Positions 33,635 to 45,432 of a stretch of DNA of 64,000 nt are shown here, in pieces (position 1 is the stretch's first letter; the number at the start of each line of letters is the position of its first letter). The stretch spans positions 15,858,564-15,922,563 of the forward strand of contig JALGQZ010000009.1 of the NCBI GenBank assembly GCA_023105745.1, read 5' to 3'. The stretch is from Austropuccinia psidii (taxonomy: Eukaryota > Basidiomycota > Pucciniomycetes > Pucciniales > Sphaerophragmiaceae). The notes under the pieces were generated by a model, which was not told the origin of the DNA, made no database searches, and worked only from the letters and a program-made list of their open reading frames with translations. A program made the position numbers and the translations under genes.

Positions 33635-34343
33635 TCTACAGAAATGCAAATCTCTCAGATTCATTAGCAATTTTGCTAGTGAAATAACTGCCTCAAAATT
33701 TAGTGACAGAGACATGCCATTGTGACAAGCAAAGCCCATTATTTCACATTGCCACAAAGAACTTACTATTTTGACATTGGGTACAGTGTGAATAAGCCAA
33801 GTTCAATGATCAAATGACCCACACACTCACCTTTCACAGCATCCAAAATTTCTAACTGCGCCATCATCATGTTGGAAGGGGAAGCAGCCCTTGCGCACCC
33901 GCACACGCCAATGCACATGCAAGCGCACCCGCACACGCCAATGCACACGCAAGCGCACCCGCACATGCCAATGCACACGCACCCGCACACGCGGTATTGT
34001 GCGGCGGGCTCTACCAGTGTCACCTGCAAAACGACAATCCCGCTCAGGCGGAGTCCTTTTATGGATGACCTGGTGAAGTCAAACCCCCCGCCCACATCAA
34101 GACTGGCTGAAGGACCTCTTTGATGTGTGTTTGTGCAAACAGGCGGGTCTTGTGTAATTTTTACCAACCATTGGACGGTTGCGGGATGATCAGGTGGTGA
34201 GGAATCTGAGTTGAAGGCACAGGGGAACCAATATTGGTGGATGTCACAGGATTTGGTGTAAGACAAGGGTAGGACATGTGCTCAACGTTTTCTTGATTTT
34301 CGCTTGACGTGAGCTTGACTTTTATCCTGCTTGACATTTGCTT
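33635..34343. other. Right subterminal region of CACTA-A
   Basis: No gene is supported. It holds the transposase 3' end, the GC-rich repeats at 33885-33995, and near the right end several GTCAAGC/GCTTGAC motifs in a row (about 34295-34345), as in CACTA subterminal regions. Confidence 0.6.
33885..33995 (+). repeat. GC-rich subterminal tandem repeats
   Basis: About three and a half copies of a unit near 30 bp made of GCGCACCCGCACACGCC and AATGCACACGCAA. A degraded counterpart lies at 1500-1650 in CACTA-B. Confidence 0.8.
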
Positions 34344-34389
34344 GACGTGAAGTCAATCACCGACGATTGACACGAGATTTGCCCTGGTG
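34344..34389 (-). repeat. Right terminal inverted repeat of CACTA-A
   Basis: Ends in CCCTGGTG at 34389. Partner of 7132-7177 with five mismatches in 46 positions. Confidence 0.9.
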
Positions 34390-34392
34390 TGT
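34390..34392. repeat. Target-site duplication of CACTA-A, right
   Basis: TGT, the partner of 7129-7131. Confidence 0.85.
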
Positions 34393-34563
34393 CCTATGGT
34401 GATGGGATTTATATTTTCAGAAAGAGGTGAGCTTACTATTTTTTTGATACCTTTTGAGCTGATTTAGCTCAGTTCCATGTTTTGGTGGTATCTTGGCTAT
34501 ACCATTGGTTTATGGTAATTTGGCTGTCATGCTTGTGATCTGGTTTTGAGTCACAGGCTGACA
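34393..34563 (-). mobile_element. Remaining end of the E4 left LTR
   Basis: CCTATGGTGATGGG to CACAGGCTGACA, the continuation of the LTR cut at 7131. A purine-rich tract (TACCCTCCCTCT on the plus strand) follows immediately and is the E4 polypurine tract. Confidence 0.85.
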
Positions 34564-34586
34564 TACCCTCCCTCTAAAAAGGCTCA

Positions 34587-37500
34587 TCAGTGATGAGACT
34601 GTTCAGTCCTCCTAGAGGCTCTGAATCTCCTCAAATGAAGGTTTCCCTCTGGCATAGCATCTTCTACCAACCATTTGTCCTTATCAGCTGTCTGGTTCTT
34701 GAATCTGACTAAGTACTGTCTTTCATCCTTCCCATTAGGTGTGATCTTTCTGGCCCTGATGATTTTACTCAAAGTTCCTGGGGAATCCTCCACTTGCACT
34801 ATCTCTGGTGGTGTGAGGATCTTCTTCCTGGAGCGGAATTTACCCTCTTCAGTTGTGAAGTATGGCTTGACCAAACTCACTGGAATGACTGGGTGTTTAC
34901 TGGAAAACTCCTCTGTGATCTTGACTTCCACTGCATTCTTTCCTAACAACTTAATGATAGTGAAGGGCCCTAAAAATGAGTCTCTCATCTTCTTGGATCC
35001 TTTAAGATTGTTGAAGTTCAGTGTAGACACTAACACCTGATCCCCTTCCTTAAAGTCAGGTTCCATGTGTGTCTTGTCCCACTGCTGCTTATTATAATCT
35101 TTTGCCTCAGCTATGCATTTAGCAGCTGTGTCACAAGCTCTCTTCCACATATCATGGAAGTCTTTGGCTGTGGGGTGGATGGTCAGAAGATTCTTCTTCA
35201 AGTGATCCACAGGCAACAAGGGATTCCACCCTTTCTCTACCAGTGCAGGTATTTTTCCTGTGGTAGAGTGCTGACTTGTATTATAAGCCAGTTGGACAGC
35301 TGGAAGAAGGGTAACCCAGTCATGGGTATATCCCTCATGGTCCTTATATTCCATGCTATAGGCACAGAGCCTCCTGAGGATGTCCTCCATTGTTTGGATC
35401 ATCCTATCTACTAGGCCATCTGTTTGTGATTGGTAATCTGTGGAAAAAGCAAGCTTGGTGCCAAGCATGTCATAAAAGTTGGTCCAAAATTCAGATGTGA
35501 ATTTTTGGTCACTATCACTAATGATGATCTTAAGGACTCCACAGGTAGATATGATGTTATTCCAAAATAACAGATCAGTATCCATGGCTGTGTCCTCCTT
35601 GTGGCATGGTAGACACCTCATGCTCTTGCTGAACCTATCAGCTATGATCAAACAGGCAGTGTAGTTTTCTTTACCGCCTGGGACAAGTCCTGTAACCCAG
35701 TCCATGTTGATGGTTTCCCATGGGTGTTTGGGTTCTTCTATATGTTGAAGTATCCCATACTTCTTCCGATGTTTCCTATTTGCCTTCTGGCATCTTTCAC
35801 AAGTATTGATGTATTCACTCAACTCTTGTTACCACTTGGGCCACCAAGCTGTGCTTGCTACTATCTCCATGGTCCTGTCATCACTCATGTGTCCCATACA
35901 GGGGAAGTCATGGCATTCCTGCAGGATCAGGGAGATGTGATCTCTGTCTACCACTGTGAGTGCACTTGTGTGTTTCTCTCTGTGGTAGATCAGGCCATCT
36001 ATAAGGAATAACTTGTTATCCTTATAGGCCCTCAACCGGGGTTCTTCCAGCTGGGATTGCAGTTCTGACTCCTGTACTTTTGTTGAAGGAGTTGTAGTAG
36101 TATGCCACAATGTTTTTGTTTGGCATGAGACTTCAGTACTGCACTAAAACATTCATTGTGCAGTTCAGAGGAACTTATTCCCAAAATGGGAGTTTCTCTC
36201 CCCTCTGAATCAGTGTTTCCAGTGTCAACGGTACCACTTTCTGGTGCCCACTCAGAAAATCTGAAGTTCTTCCTCCTATCTATTTCCATGAAATGGATAG
36301 GGATTTTGGCTGCACCTTCAGGGTCATAAGCTGGATTTCTCTTGACATTATCCAGTGGCCATCTGCATTGGTATGACTTTTAACTTCTTTGTATATGATG
36401 GTCCTGTTCCCTCTATACTCCTGGATGGCTATTTGCCATCTCAGCATGTGTCTATTTGTAGTCTTCATGTTCAGTAAAGACTTCGAGGATGTCCAGTCTG
36501 TGTAAACTTCAAAGACTGCACCCTCCAGATAATAATGGAGCTTTTCTAGAGCCCAGACTAGACATAGACAATCAGTCTGGATGGCCCCATACCTGGCTTG
36601 TGAATCTTTTAGTTGCCTAGAAATGTAACATATTACTCCCTCTCTTGCTTCACCTTCTACAATTTGTCTTTGCTGAAGGGCTGCTCCTAAGCCTTGGCTA
36701 TCTGCTGCATCTATGTATAGCTTGAATGGTAGTTCAAAGTCATGAAAGCTGAGCACAGGTGCATTTGTGAGTTGATATTTGATCCTCTCATATGCATCCA
36801 TCCTTTCCGTGGTAATTTCAAAAACTACATCTTTTGAACATAACCTGTGTAGACTACTAGTTATGTGGGCAAAATTCTTGATGTGGCTCCTATAGTAGCT
36901 AGCAAACCCAAGGAAATATTGCATCTCTTTGATGCTCTTTGGTACTGGCTTTTGCAGTACTGCTGCTACTTTATTCTGGTCAATTGCCAGACTAAGACCC
37001 AAGACTTTATGTACTAGAGCTACTAGCTCTGTTTGGCCAAAATTACACTGTTTCAGTGAAATTTTCAGATTGATGGGTGTAAATTTACTTAGCACTCTGT
37101 CTATGTATTGTACATGGTGTTCCCATGTCTCTGAGTATATAACGATATCATCAATATATACCACCATCCAGCCTTTCAATATTTCTTCCTGAAATATTGT
37201 GTCCATCATCCTTTGGAAGTGGGCTGGTGCTTTTTTGATGCCAAATGGCATCCTGGTATACTCATATATGCCCATATGGCATATTATTCTGAGCAATTTC
37301 ATGGATTTTGGTTTAACCCCATTTTGGTGGAAGCCTTTCATACAATCCATTTTCGTTATGTAGTTGGCTTTTGCCAGTTTATCCAAGGAATGAGGTATCC
37401 TGGGTATAGGTTACCTGTCTGCTTTTGTGTAGTTATTCAGAGCTCTGAAGTCTCCACACAGTCTAGACTTGCCATCATGCCAGGTGATTAGGGCAGTAGT

Positions 37501-40376
37501 GGTGATTTCCACTATTTCATTATGTCCAATCCTCTGATGACATCCATGTCCAGGAGTTCATTGATATGTTTTTAAATTTCTTTCCTGGTTTCCCGACTTG
37601 CTGGGTAAGGAGGTCTCCTGAGCATGGGTGGATAAGGTCTCTCCACATCCAGATATAGTTCTATATCATGGCCTTTGATCTTGTCTAGTGGCGTTTTACC
37701 AATGGCAAATGCTGGTCTGTTCTTTCTCAGCATCTTCAGTAAACTTAGTTTTTTTTACTGGTGAGGATAGTGCTAAACTGTCCCTCTCTGAATTCCTTCA
37801 GAAGTTCTTCTAGTGGATCTTGGGAAGATATCTGGTATATTTAAAGTGAAAATTTCTTCTCCTTGTTGGTACCTATGGTAATATGCCTGTTTTTACTATT
37901 GTAAATATCTATGCCATACATCCTTTGGTAGTCTGTTCCCAGTAAGAAGCCTTGGATGTGGGCATCATCAAGTACTACAAGCTCTGGGTTGAGTCTCATA
38001 TTACCCTTCCTGTGGGGTATAATGATCTCTTTGATAATTGTCCCAATAGAAGTCATCTTCCCTGAAGGACTTTTGAAGTTTCTTGCTTTGGTGGGAAAGA
38101 GGTTTTTTCCCAATTTGGGAAGTGGTTATCCAGATAATTTCTGGCCACTATGGAGCAGTGTGCCCCACTATCAATGATCAATGGATGTTGAGCATTTCCA
38201 GTACAGAGAGTCATCTTTGTGGCTGTTTTATTTATATAAGCCATTCCTCTGGTTGGTGTGACCAGGAGTGGTTGTGCATCTTGTGTATGTTTGCACAAGT
38301 TTTTGTTGGCAGTGTCCTGTGGCATCCCTGCTTCCGACTGTATGTCCTGAATTTCTAATTGAGTTTCATCTTGGTATTCCACTACAAATTCTTCTCTTGG
38401 GTCTTGGTCATCATCAGATGGTTCTCTGATGGAATCACCCATGGAGTCTGATTCAGAATCCTCTGTTGGGTATTCCTCCTCTGGGACTTCCTCAATGGCA
38501 TAGACGTTTTGTTTCCTTTGGACAGTTGTTGGCATAGTGGTCTGTGGAACCACAATTGTGACAATAATTCTTCTTCTTTGCCACTTCTTCCACCCTTTCT
38601 TTGGGTTTGTCTTTAAGCTCTACCCTGAAAGGTTGTTTCTCTTTGAAACCACTCCTCTTATATTGGGTGAATTTCCCTATATTAGTTCTTTTCCTTATTT
38701 CTTGTAAGGTATTAGCAATGTCATCTAGAGTGCAATTTTGGTTGCATCTGCATTTTACTGCATGATCTAGTTCTCCTGGAAGTTTGGTCAGAAGCTTGTG
38801 ATTACTCATTTGGATGTTCATTTGAGGATCAATGGCTTCAAGTCTTTTAGAATGTCTAAGACACCCTTAATATGGATCTTTGTCCACAGAGTATTTGTCC
38901 TTGTCAAATGACATGATCTTTTGCCATATCCAGGTACCATTACTGTACTTTTGGATGATTTGACTCTTCCACCATGGCCAGTTTCTTCTGCCATGGATTT
39001 CTTTCATTTCTGTGTACCATATAATAGCATGACCTTCAAATTCTGTGTTCAATCTAACAGTAATCCAGTAATCTTGTATGCTTGGTACATCAATGAAGAG
39101 TCCATCAATATAATCTATGAGCTCCATATGATCATATTCTCCTGTTTCAGAGTATTTGGGACAGCCTGAGGCCTCAGGAAGGCGTTTCAAGGCTTCCTTC
39201 TCAGAATAAGACATATTATCCCCATCCTGGTATTGTGATGGAGATCTTGCCTTATTCATCAACATGGCCTTGTGGTTGGGGCTTCATGCTATGGTAGACA
39301 TTAAACAATTTGTTTCTGTCTTCATCCAGACAATCCCTGTCCCTTTTGCTGTGGTGTTGTTCTTCAAAGACTAGATTCAGTCTTTTGTTGGTTTGTTCAG
39401 AGGCTTTGCTCAATTGAGCATGTCCTTTTTGAAGCGTTTTAACAACTTTATCCATGGAGGTTGTCAATTTTTTCATCCTCTCATGGCTTGCTTCAAGTTC
39501 TGCAAACTGCTTGGGAGTTTTCTCAGAATATTGGGACATTTGTAACCACAGTGCATCACTGTTTAAGTTACTTTCAGGTGAGACAGTATTATGTTCAATC
39601 TGAGTGGGGGTAACATTTCTATTAAGGGGACTACTGATTCTAGAGTGGTTTACAACTATTTCTGGCTCTTGTATACTTCTCTTACCAATTCCAACAGCTT
39701 CTGGATCATTGAGTCTGACTCTCTCAGCCTTTGGTGAAAAGAGGTCTGGTTTTTTCCCTTGTGTCCTTGTCTTTTCCTGGAAACTTCCTGTAATTGTGAA
39801 TAATGGCGACTCTTGGCCGCTGATCTGCTGGTTTCTTAATGGTTTGAAGCCACTGCAGAGCTGGTTTGGCCTGCTCCTTGTGCGCCTGAAGGAATCTGTG
39901 TATGCCCTGTCTGGGTAAGTTGTTCTTCTATACCTTGGATGGTGGCTTGATTCTCCCTTATCCTGGTTGCCCTTGCCTCCAGGAGTCTGAACTGTCTGGT
40001 AGGATTCCAACCTTTGGTGATTACCATAAGGTCCTTGAAGTCTATCTGTTTGGGACAGATCTTCTGGAAACTTGCTCCAAGTTCTTCTCAGTGAGTTGCT
40101 AGGTTGAACCTCTTGTTGTCCATGCTCCATTGAAACAAATCTTTGAGAAGTTGGTGGAGCTGAAGAACTTGATCCATGTCTTTCCAGTCCTCTGGTTTGA
40201 GGTCCCTGTTGAAATGGAGTGTGAATGGCAAGGTTGATATTATCTCCCTCATTGTTTTGCCATCCACCACTGTGTCCAAGGTGTCCTCTTCCAGGTCTTC
40301 TGGTTCTGGCCAAGCCTTCTCTGTCCTCTGGTTGGTTCCTTTGGAAGCCAAGGTCTCTGAGGTATACAGGTGACAT
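34587..40376 (-). pseudogene. E4 Gag-Pol polyprotein, decayed
   Basis: Domains appear in Ty3/Gypsy order on the minus strand. Gag runs from 40376; a zinc knuckle (CHNCGSTDHYANNC) is near 38550; protease (DSGAHCS) near 38170; reverse transcriptase with YIDD near 37150; RNase H (FKLYIDAADSQGLG) near 36720. An HHCC integrase zinc site (ERCQKANR) is near 35780, the integrase core ([15 protein letters not shown]) follows, and the chromodomain-like tail ends at 34587. Several frameshifts and stops (for example TAA near 35828) break it. The third integrase residue is also altered: [10 protein letters not shown] carries Asp where E3 has [10 protein letters not shown]. It is inactive but shows what E1 has lost. 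Confidence 0.85.
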
Positions 40377-40390
40377 GTCAGTGTTTGCAA
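40088..40390 (-). CDS. Overlapping frame inside E4 gag (+1 phase)
   Basis: A 100-codon frame, +1 relative to gag, covering the gag start and ending downstream at 40088. Its LLKDLFQWSMDNK motif lines up with the E1 frame at 21419-21709. The frame is open although E4 gag-pol itself has decayed. Confidence 0.4.
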   Translation of the reverse strand: MQTLTCHLYTSETLASKGTNQRTEKAWPEPEDLEEDTLDTVVDGKTMREIISTLPFTLHFNRDLKPEDWKDMDQVLQLHQLLKDLFQWSMDNKRFNLATH

Positions 40391-41278
40391 GCAGTCAAAA
40401 ACTTTATGTTCTTAGGGTATTTACCTTTGACTGTTCCTTGTACAAATTTGTTGTCTGCTGATTTTGGCAATTTACCTCCAGAGGTTACAACTGGTTTAAG
40501 TATAGTAATTTTCCTGTACAAGCTGTTAAGGTTGGTTAACCTTGTATTGAAGCAGAATTTCATGGTTTTCTAATCTTCTGAGTGGCTATGGGTGTCCACT
40601 TCTTTTCTGTGATCAGGCCTTCACTGTGCCTCTTTTCTTTGCACTTGCTTCCCTCTGGTTCTGAGGGTGTCAATGGTATGGTGGCCTGTGACTGGCTTTC
40701 AAGTGGTATGAAGTTATCTTCCACTGAATCAAACAGGAAAAGAGGGCTTAATATCAGTTAAGACTTCTTAAAATGCTGTTTGCATGTCTACAAATGGCCT
40801 CTGGGCTTGTATATTACTACAATCTGCCCTTGTATAATGACAGTGTAATTGAATTAAGAATTTCACGTCAAAAATACAGCTTTACTGATATTTGGTATAC
40901 TGTTTGTATACCAATATCTCACAGGATAACTTGTGATTGGCAAGTATAAGCTGATACAAATGGGTATGTAAGAGGGTAATTGAATTAACAATATGCCCAA
41001 CCACGCCTCAACTGTTGGTTTTATAGTAAGAGGTGTCTTTATTTAATTGAAAAAAGACTTGTATTAGTGGCTTAAAGTGTTTTTATATGTAAAACATGCC
41101 AAAAATAAAGATCCTGTGGTTATTAGCCATGTGACAGGTACTCTTAACATGAGTATAAAGAAACATCTAATATATATATATATCTTAACAGAAATTATGC
41201 CTAAAAATATAAAACAAAATGTCAGAAATAGAGAAAATAAGTGAAAAACTCACTTTTAAGGTCCAAAAAAAAGTTAAA
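40377..41278 (-). other. E4 5' untranslated region
   Basis: Between gag and the 5' LTR. It includes a TATATATATATAT run near 41170. No gene is supported. Confidence 0.6.
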
Positions 41279-41298
41279 ACACGGCCAGGCCCCCAAAA
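41279..41298 (-). promoter_or_regulatory. Candidate primer-binding site of E4
   Basis: On the minus strand, directly after the 5' LTR, TTTTGGGGGCCTGGCCGTG, almost the same as in E1. Confidence 0.55.
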
Positions 41299-42723
41299 TG
41301 TCAGGTTGAGTCTATGTAGAAGTGGTAATTAGGCTATTTAAAACTTTAACGGTGACTTTGACACATGATAAAATACTAAGAAATAAAGTATTGATTTATA
41401 ATAAGATTAAAAGGGCTTTACTATTATGAAATAGTGGTGGTGAGCGCTGTTGAAAGCCCTGGGTGCAGCTTTACCTGTTGGATGACAATAATAAAGACTA
41501 CAAAAATGAATATTATAATTATACCTGGTTATTTTCAAAGAGTATATTGGTTTTTGACAGTTGTACTACGTAGGAATTTAAGAGCAGGATGGGGAAAAGC
41601 TTTTCTGGCTGTGAAAAGCCCTCCTTTTATCCTGAAATGGGCTGGAAAGGCTGTTAGACCTTTCCATGTAGATGAAGTGAAGATTTTTCACTCTCTGAGA
41701 CAGGCTTGTGGTTTGCAAGGGCCTTTATAGCCTGTATTGGGCTCACATATGGTTTTGAAACCACATCTGGGCAGTTTTCACCAATAAAGGGTGAAACATT
41801 TCATCTGGGGACCACATATCCTTCTTCAGACGTGTATGACACGCAGAATGCTGTACAGAAACTGTATGGGACCCCAGTATTGACTGGCTTATGAGTTATT
41901 GAATTATAAACATTCTTCTTTGTCTGTTTTACACCTCATAATCATGGTTATGGGTTATTATCCCATGGTAAGGCTGTATTGGCCAGAATGTGGGATTTTG
42001 ACCTTAAAACAGCCATTAGTATGCCAGTTCTTAGGATATAAACCTCAAAATTGGTTTAGTGTGTATCCCTGTATGCTTTCTACACAATGGTACCTTTTTT
42101 GATGTGTTTATCATTCAATATGGCAAAGCTATCCCATGTACAAGATATTCTGTACATATACGTGTTTTAGGCAAAAGCTGTATTGGGCTTGTTTGCCCCA
42201 TACCTTTTGTTCTAGTTGAAATATGAGGAAATGGATAACACCATCAGATATCCCTGATTGTGCTCTTTCCAAAAAGACCCCACTTTAGGTATCTCACACT
42301 AAAAATGTAGGAGATAGATGAGAGGTGAATGTTTTGTTCACCCTTATTTGGCCTGAATTTGACCATAACTTCTGTAATACTGGTGCTATCTCAGCTTGGC
42401 TGGTACCATTAGATAACCCTGAATTAGAGATTCATCTTGCATACCCATTTGATGGGGTTAAGCCTCTTACTCTGTATTTTGGATGAGAGGTGAAAATTAA
42501 AGTTTATGCTCAGCAACAACTGTGAGCAGGAATAACGTTGTTATTCTTTGTCCTATGATGATGGGACTTGTATATTTGGAAAGGGGTGAGTTTCCCCTTT
42601 CCTTTGATACCTTTTGAGCTAATTGGGCTCAGCTCCATATTTTGGTGGTATCTTGGCTATACCATTGGTTTATGGTATTTTAGCTGTCATGCTTGTGCTC
42701 TGGTTTTGAGTCACAGGCTGACA
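41299..42723 (-). mobile_element. E4 5' LTR
   Basis: 1425 bp from TGTCAGGTTGAG to CAGGCTGACA. It differs clearly from the left copies (many substitutions by eye), so E4 is much older than E1. Confidence 0.9.
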
Positions 42724-43075
42724 TATATAATCATTACAAGATCAGGTGGGGGAAGGTTTGGAGTGCTGTTTTATGGTTTCTGTGAAGTGGAAGTGAGACC
42801 CAGTTGTGTGAAGAATGTGCTTTGGGTCAATTGAGAATAATGAACTGGAAAAATTTGATCCAATAGAATTTGTGGGCAGTCAGATCCTGATGCAGAAGTT
42901 GGGATGTTTGGAAGAGATTTCGATGCAATGGCTTATTTGAGATTTTTAATTTTCTGTTTATATTGGAAAGGTGTGAAGGAAACTCCTTGCCTAAAAGCCT
43001 CAGGCAAAGAGTGTGTTTGAGCTAAGCAGTGTTGACACATGCATATACGCATTGAGGATTTGAGGTGCATTGTCA
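42724..43075 (-). pseudogene. Tnp2 transposase of CACTA-B, N-terminal part
   Basis: Continuation of the gene cut at 4846, aligned with 30474-30830 of CACTA-A. The start ATG is at 43075 and the frame passes the place where CACTA-A has TAA (here TCA), reaching the shared MCQHC-type segment. It is decayed further on. Confidence 0.8.
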
Positions 43076-43927
43076 TTGCTGCAGGAATATTGAATAAGGT
43101 TGGTTTTTTTAGAAATATCCATGGCTGATGTGCAAGTGCTTAGGAGTGTTATTGATTGGCAAAATAATTGAGTGATTATTTATGAAGGGGGAGATGATTT
43201 GAGCCAGTTTAGGATTTTATCCCATTTGTAATCGTGGCTGAGCTGCAGGGGATAAAGTGTAACATGTCTCATATGGATGGGGGAATCAGTTAAGAGGTTA
43301 GTTGGCTAAAATGCCATGCTGCTCAATTCTCATACATATTCTATTTTATTTACCCATGGTGATACTGCGGGTTTGACCCTTGAGGGGCGTTCCATTAGGG
43401 ATGTGTCAACATGGAATTGAGGGGATTAACATTCAAACCATGTACGCTGGTCTGCCATTGTACATGGTTTAAGCCTTGTTACAGAAATAATGATATAACT
43501 CTATTACATAAGGGTTTGGAGTGGAGCTAAAGCTTTGGTATTTGGTTTGAGTGCAGCGGGCTTGCAATTGGTTGGAATGTCTTGCCTTTCTTAAAAAGGT
43601 GATTTCTCTTTTATGGGTAAACCCTTCATGAATATACCCTTATACAGATATAGAATTCTCAGAAATTTTGATTAATATATTTGCAGTTGGCTAATTCACA
43701 CAATGTGACAATGGGGAGGGGGAAATGTTTATTGAATCTGATTAATTATGGATGATGGGTCCCCTTTGGGATCAAGGAGATATTACGTTATATGCTGGTA
43801 GGCCATGCAGTGTGGTTCCTGACCAAAGCGGAAGAGCTCAAAAATAGGCCAGGCAAATTCTCCCAAAAATGTGTTATTAAACTTCCACAAGAGACTTTGT
43901 TCCCACTACTCATACAATTTCTCTATT
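43076..43927. promoter_or_regulatory. Upstream region of the CACTA-B transposase and accessory gene
   Basis: Colinear and inverted relative to about 29600-30480. It includes the palindromic site at 43438-43467. No gene is supported. Confidence 0.6.
43438..43467. promoter_or_regulatory. Palindromic site 5 (CACTA-B)
   Basis: CCATGTACGCTGG and CCATTGTACATGG face each other. This is the counterpart of 30083-30112 in the older element. Confidence 0.6.
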
Positions 43928-45345
43928 TATCAGGGTGACTCTATGATATAGCTGTACAATGACAAATAAAAGCTATATATCGGAGTTTGACACGAAAATA
44001 AAAATGATAATTAAGATAACAGAGGGTAAAAAGGGCTATCCTAAATGAATTTAGTGATGTTGAGTCCTGCTGATAGCCCTGGGTGCAGTGTTTGCCTGTT
44101 GGTTTACAATCACAAACCCTACAATACTTAAGTTTAAAGTATAACCTATTAAATTCCAAGGGTAACACTTCTTTTAAGAAGTTATACCACATAAGAATAC
44201 TAAGAACAGGATGCTGGATTAGCTTCCTGGTGAGGCAAAGCCTCCTTTTATCTTGTTTTGGGGTAGTGGGAGGTGGTTTACCTCTGCACACGACCACAGA
44301 GTGAAACTTTTCACTACTGTGGGATGATTTGTGGTTCTACACACTTAATACAGACTAGTATTGGGTGGAAATCCGGTTTTAGAACCACAAGTAGTCATTT
44401 TTACATGATACAGGGTGAAGTTTTTCACCCCTTAATCTTACAGGTGTGTTCTGGGGCTTCTGACGCGTCAGAAGCTGTACAGAACCTGTATGGACCTCTT
44501 TAGTTGACTTAACTATGAGGGATTGAAGTATAAACGAGGTTCTTTGTCTGTTTGACCCCTCATAATCATACTTATGGGATATTATCCCACTGTAAGGCTG
44601 TATTGGCCAAACTTTGGGATTTTAACCTTAAGACTGCTATAACTTTGTCAGTTTTTAAGATATTGAGCTCAAAAGTGGTTCATTGTGTAGACCTGGATGT
44701 GATCTACACCATGGTACCTCATTTGGTATGGCTATGACTCAATATGGCAAAGTTATGCCATGTACAAGTTTTCTTGTACACATTTATTATTTGTCCAAAA
44801 ACTGTATGAAACTTGTTTGCTTTATATCTGTTGTTCTGGATAGTATATGGGGAAATGGATGGCACCATTAGATAGCCCTGATTGTGCTCTTCCAAAAAGA
44901 TCCCACTTTAGTTATCTAACATTAAAACTGTAGAAGGTAAATGAGAGGTGAATATTTTAATCACCCTTATTTGACCTTATTTTTGTCATAATTTCTGTAA
45001 TTCTGGTGCTAGCTCAGTTTCGCTATTACTATTGGATAGCCCTGACTTAGAGCTTCAATTTGAATACCTATTTGATGGGGTTAAGCCTCTGCCTCTGGAT
45101 TTTAGATGAGAGGTGAAAATTAAGGTTTATGCTCAGCAATAGCTTTGAGCAGGAATAACTTTTTTATTCTTTGTCCTATGATGATGGGACTTGTGTTTTT
45201 GCAGATAGGTGATTTTCCTCTTTCTTTTGATACGTTTTGAGTTAATCTGGCTCAGCTCCATATTTTGGTGGTATCTTGGCTTTACCATTGGTTTATGGTA
45301 TTGGGCTGTCATGCTGGTGCTCTCGTTTTGAGTCACAGGCTGACA
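43928..45345 (-). mobile_element. Solo LTR (E1/E4 superfamily) in CACTA-B
   Basis: It starts TATCAGGGTGAC (the usual TG mutated to TA) and ends CACAGGCTGACA, 1418 bp. The flanks carry the 5-bp duplication CTATT (43923-43927, 45346-45350). CACTA-A has the uninterrupted sequence near 29600. Confidence 0.85.
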
Positions 45346-45432
45346 CTATTCTACATTTGAAATCACTCTATTTCATTAGACTACTGAGATTTTTTATCAA
45401 GTTGAAAACAATACTGTAGTTCTTTAGCCCTC

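Larger units (their letters stand above)
7132..34389 (+). mobile_element. CACTA-A: large CACTA (EnSpm-type) transposon with cargo genes
   Basis: Both ends read CACCAGGGCAAATCTCG and the outer 46 bases form inverted repeats with five mismatches. The element is flanked by TGT on both sides (7129-7131, 34390-34392). The unoccupied site is visible in the neighbouring LTR at 6096-6107, where CTTGT runs straight into CCTATGG. A 3-bp duplication and CAC-ends are the hallmark of CACTA transposons. The span is 27.3 kb, or about 20.5 kb without the nested E1. Genes in order: unknown, TET/JBP-like, Cys-motif protein, SNF2, accessory, Tnp2. CACTA-B shares at least the SNF2-accessory-Tnp2 block, so these genes belong to the element. 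Confidence 0.9.
4847..42723 (-). mobile_element. E4: Ty3/Gypsy element interrupted by CACTA-A
   Basis: The 5' LTR is at 41299-42723, the interior at 34564-41298, and the 3' LTR lies on the left, broken by CACTA-A. The element sits inside the Tnp2 gene of CACTA-B: the transposase sequence left of 4847 continues right of 42723. The 5-bp flanks (GATTA and TATAT) are not a clean duplication, consistent with age or a rearrangement. The left end contains one complete LTR (4847-6271) followed directly by a second, 5'-truncated LTR (6272-7131 plus 34393-34563). The coding region is dead. Confidence 0.8.

Noticed and set aside
24214..34389. Helitron, because of hairpins and a helicase
   Set aside because: The helicase is SNF2-type and no Rep motif is present; the ends are inverted repeats with a target duplication.
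4847..42723. Clean 5-bp target duplication for E4
   Set aside because: The flanks GATTA and TATAT do not match; age or rearrangement at the left end prevents a call.
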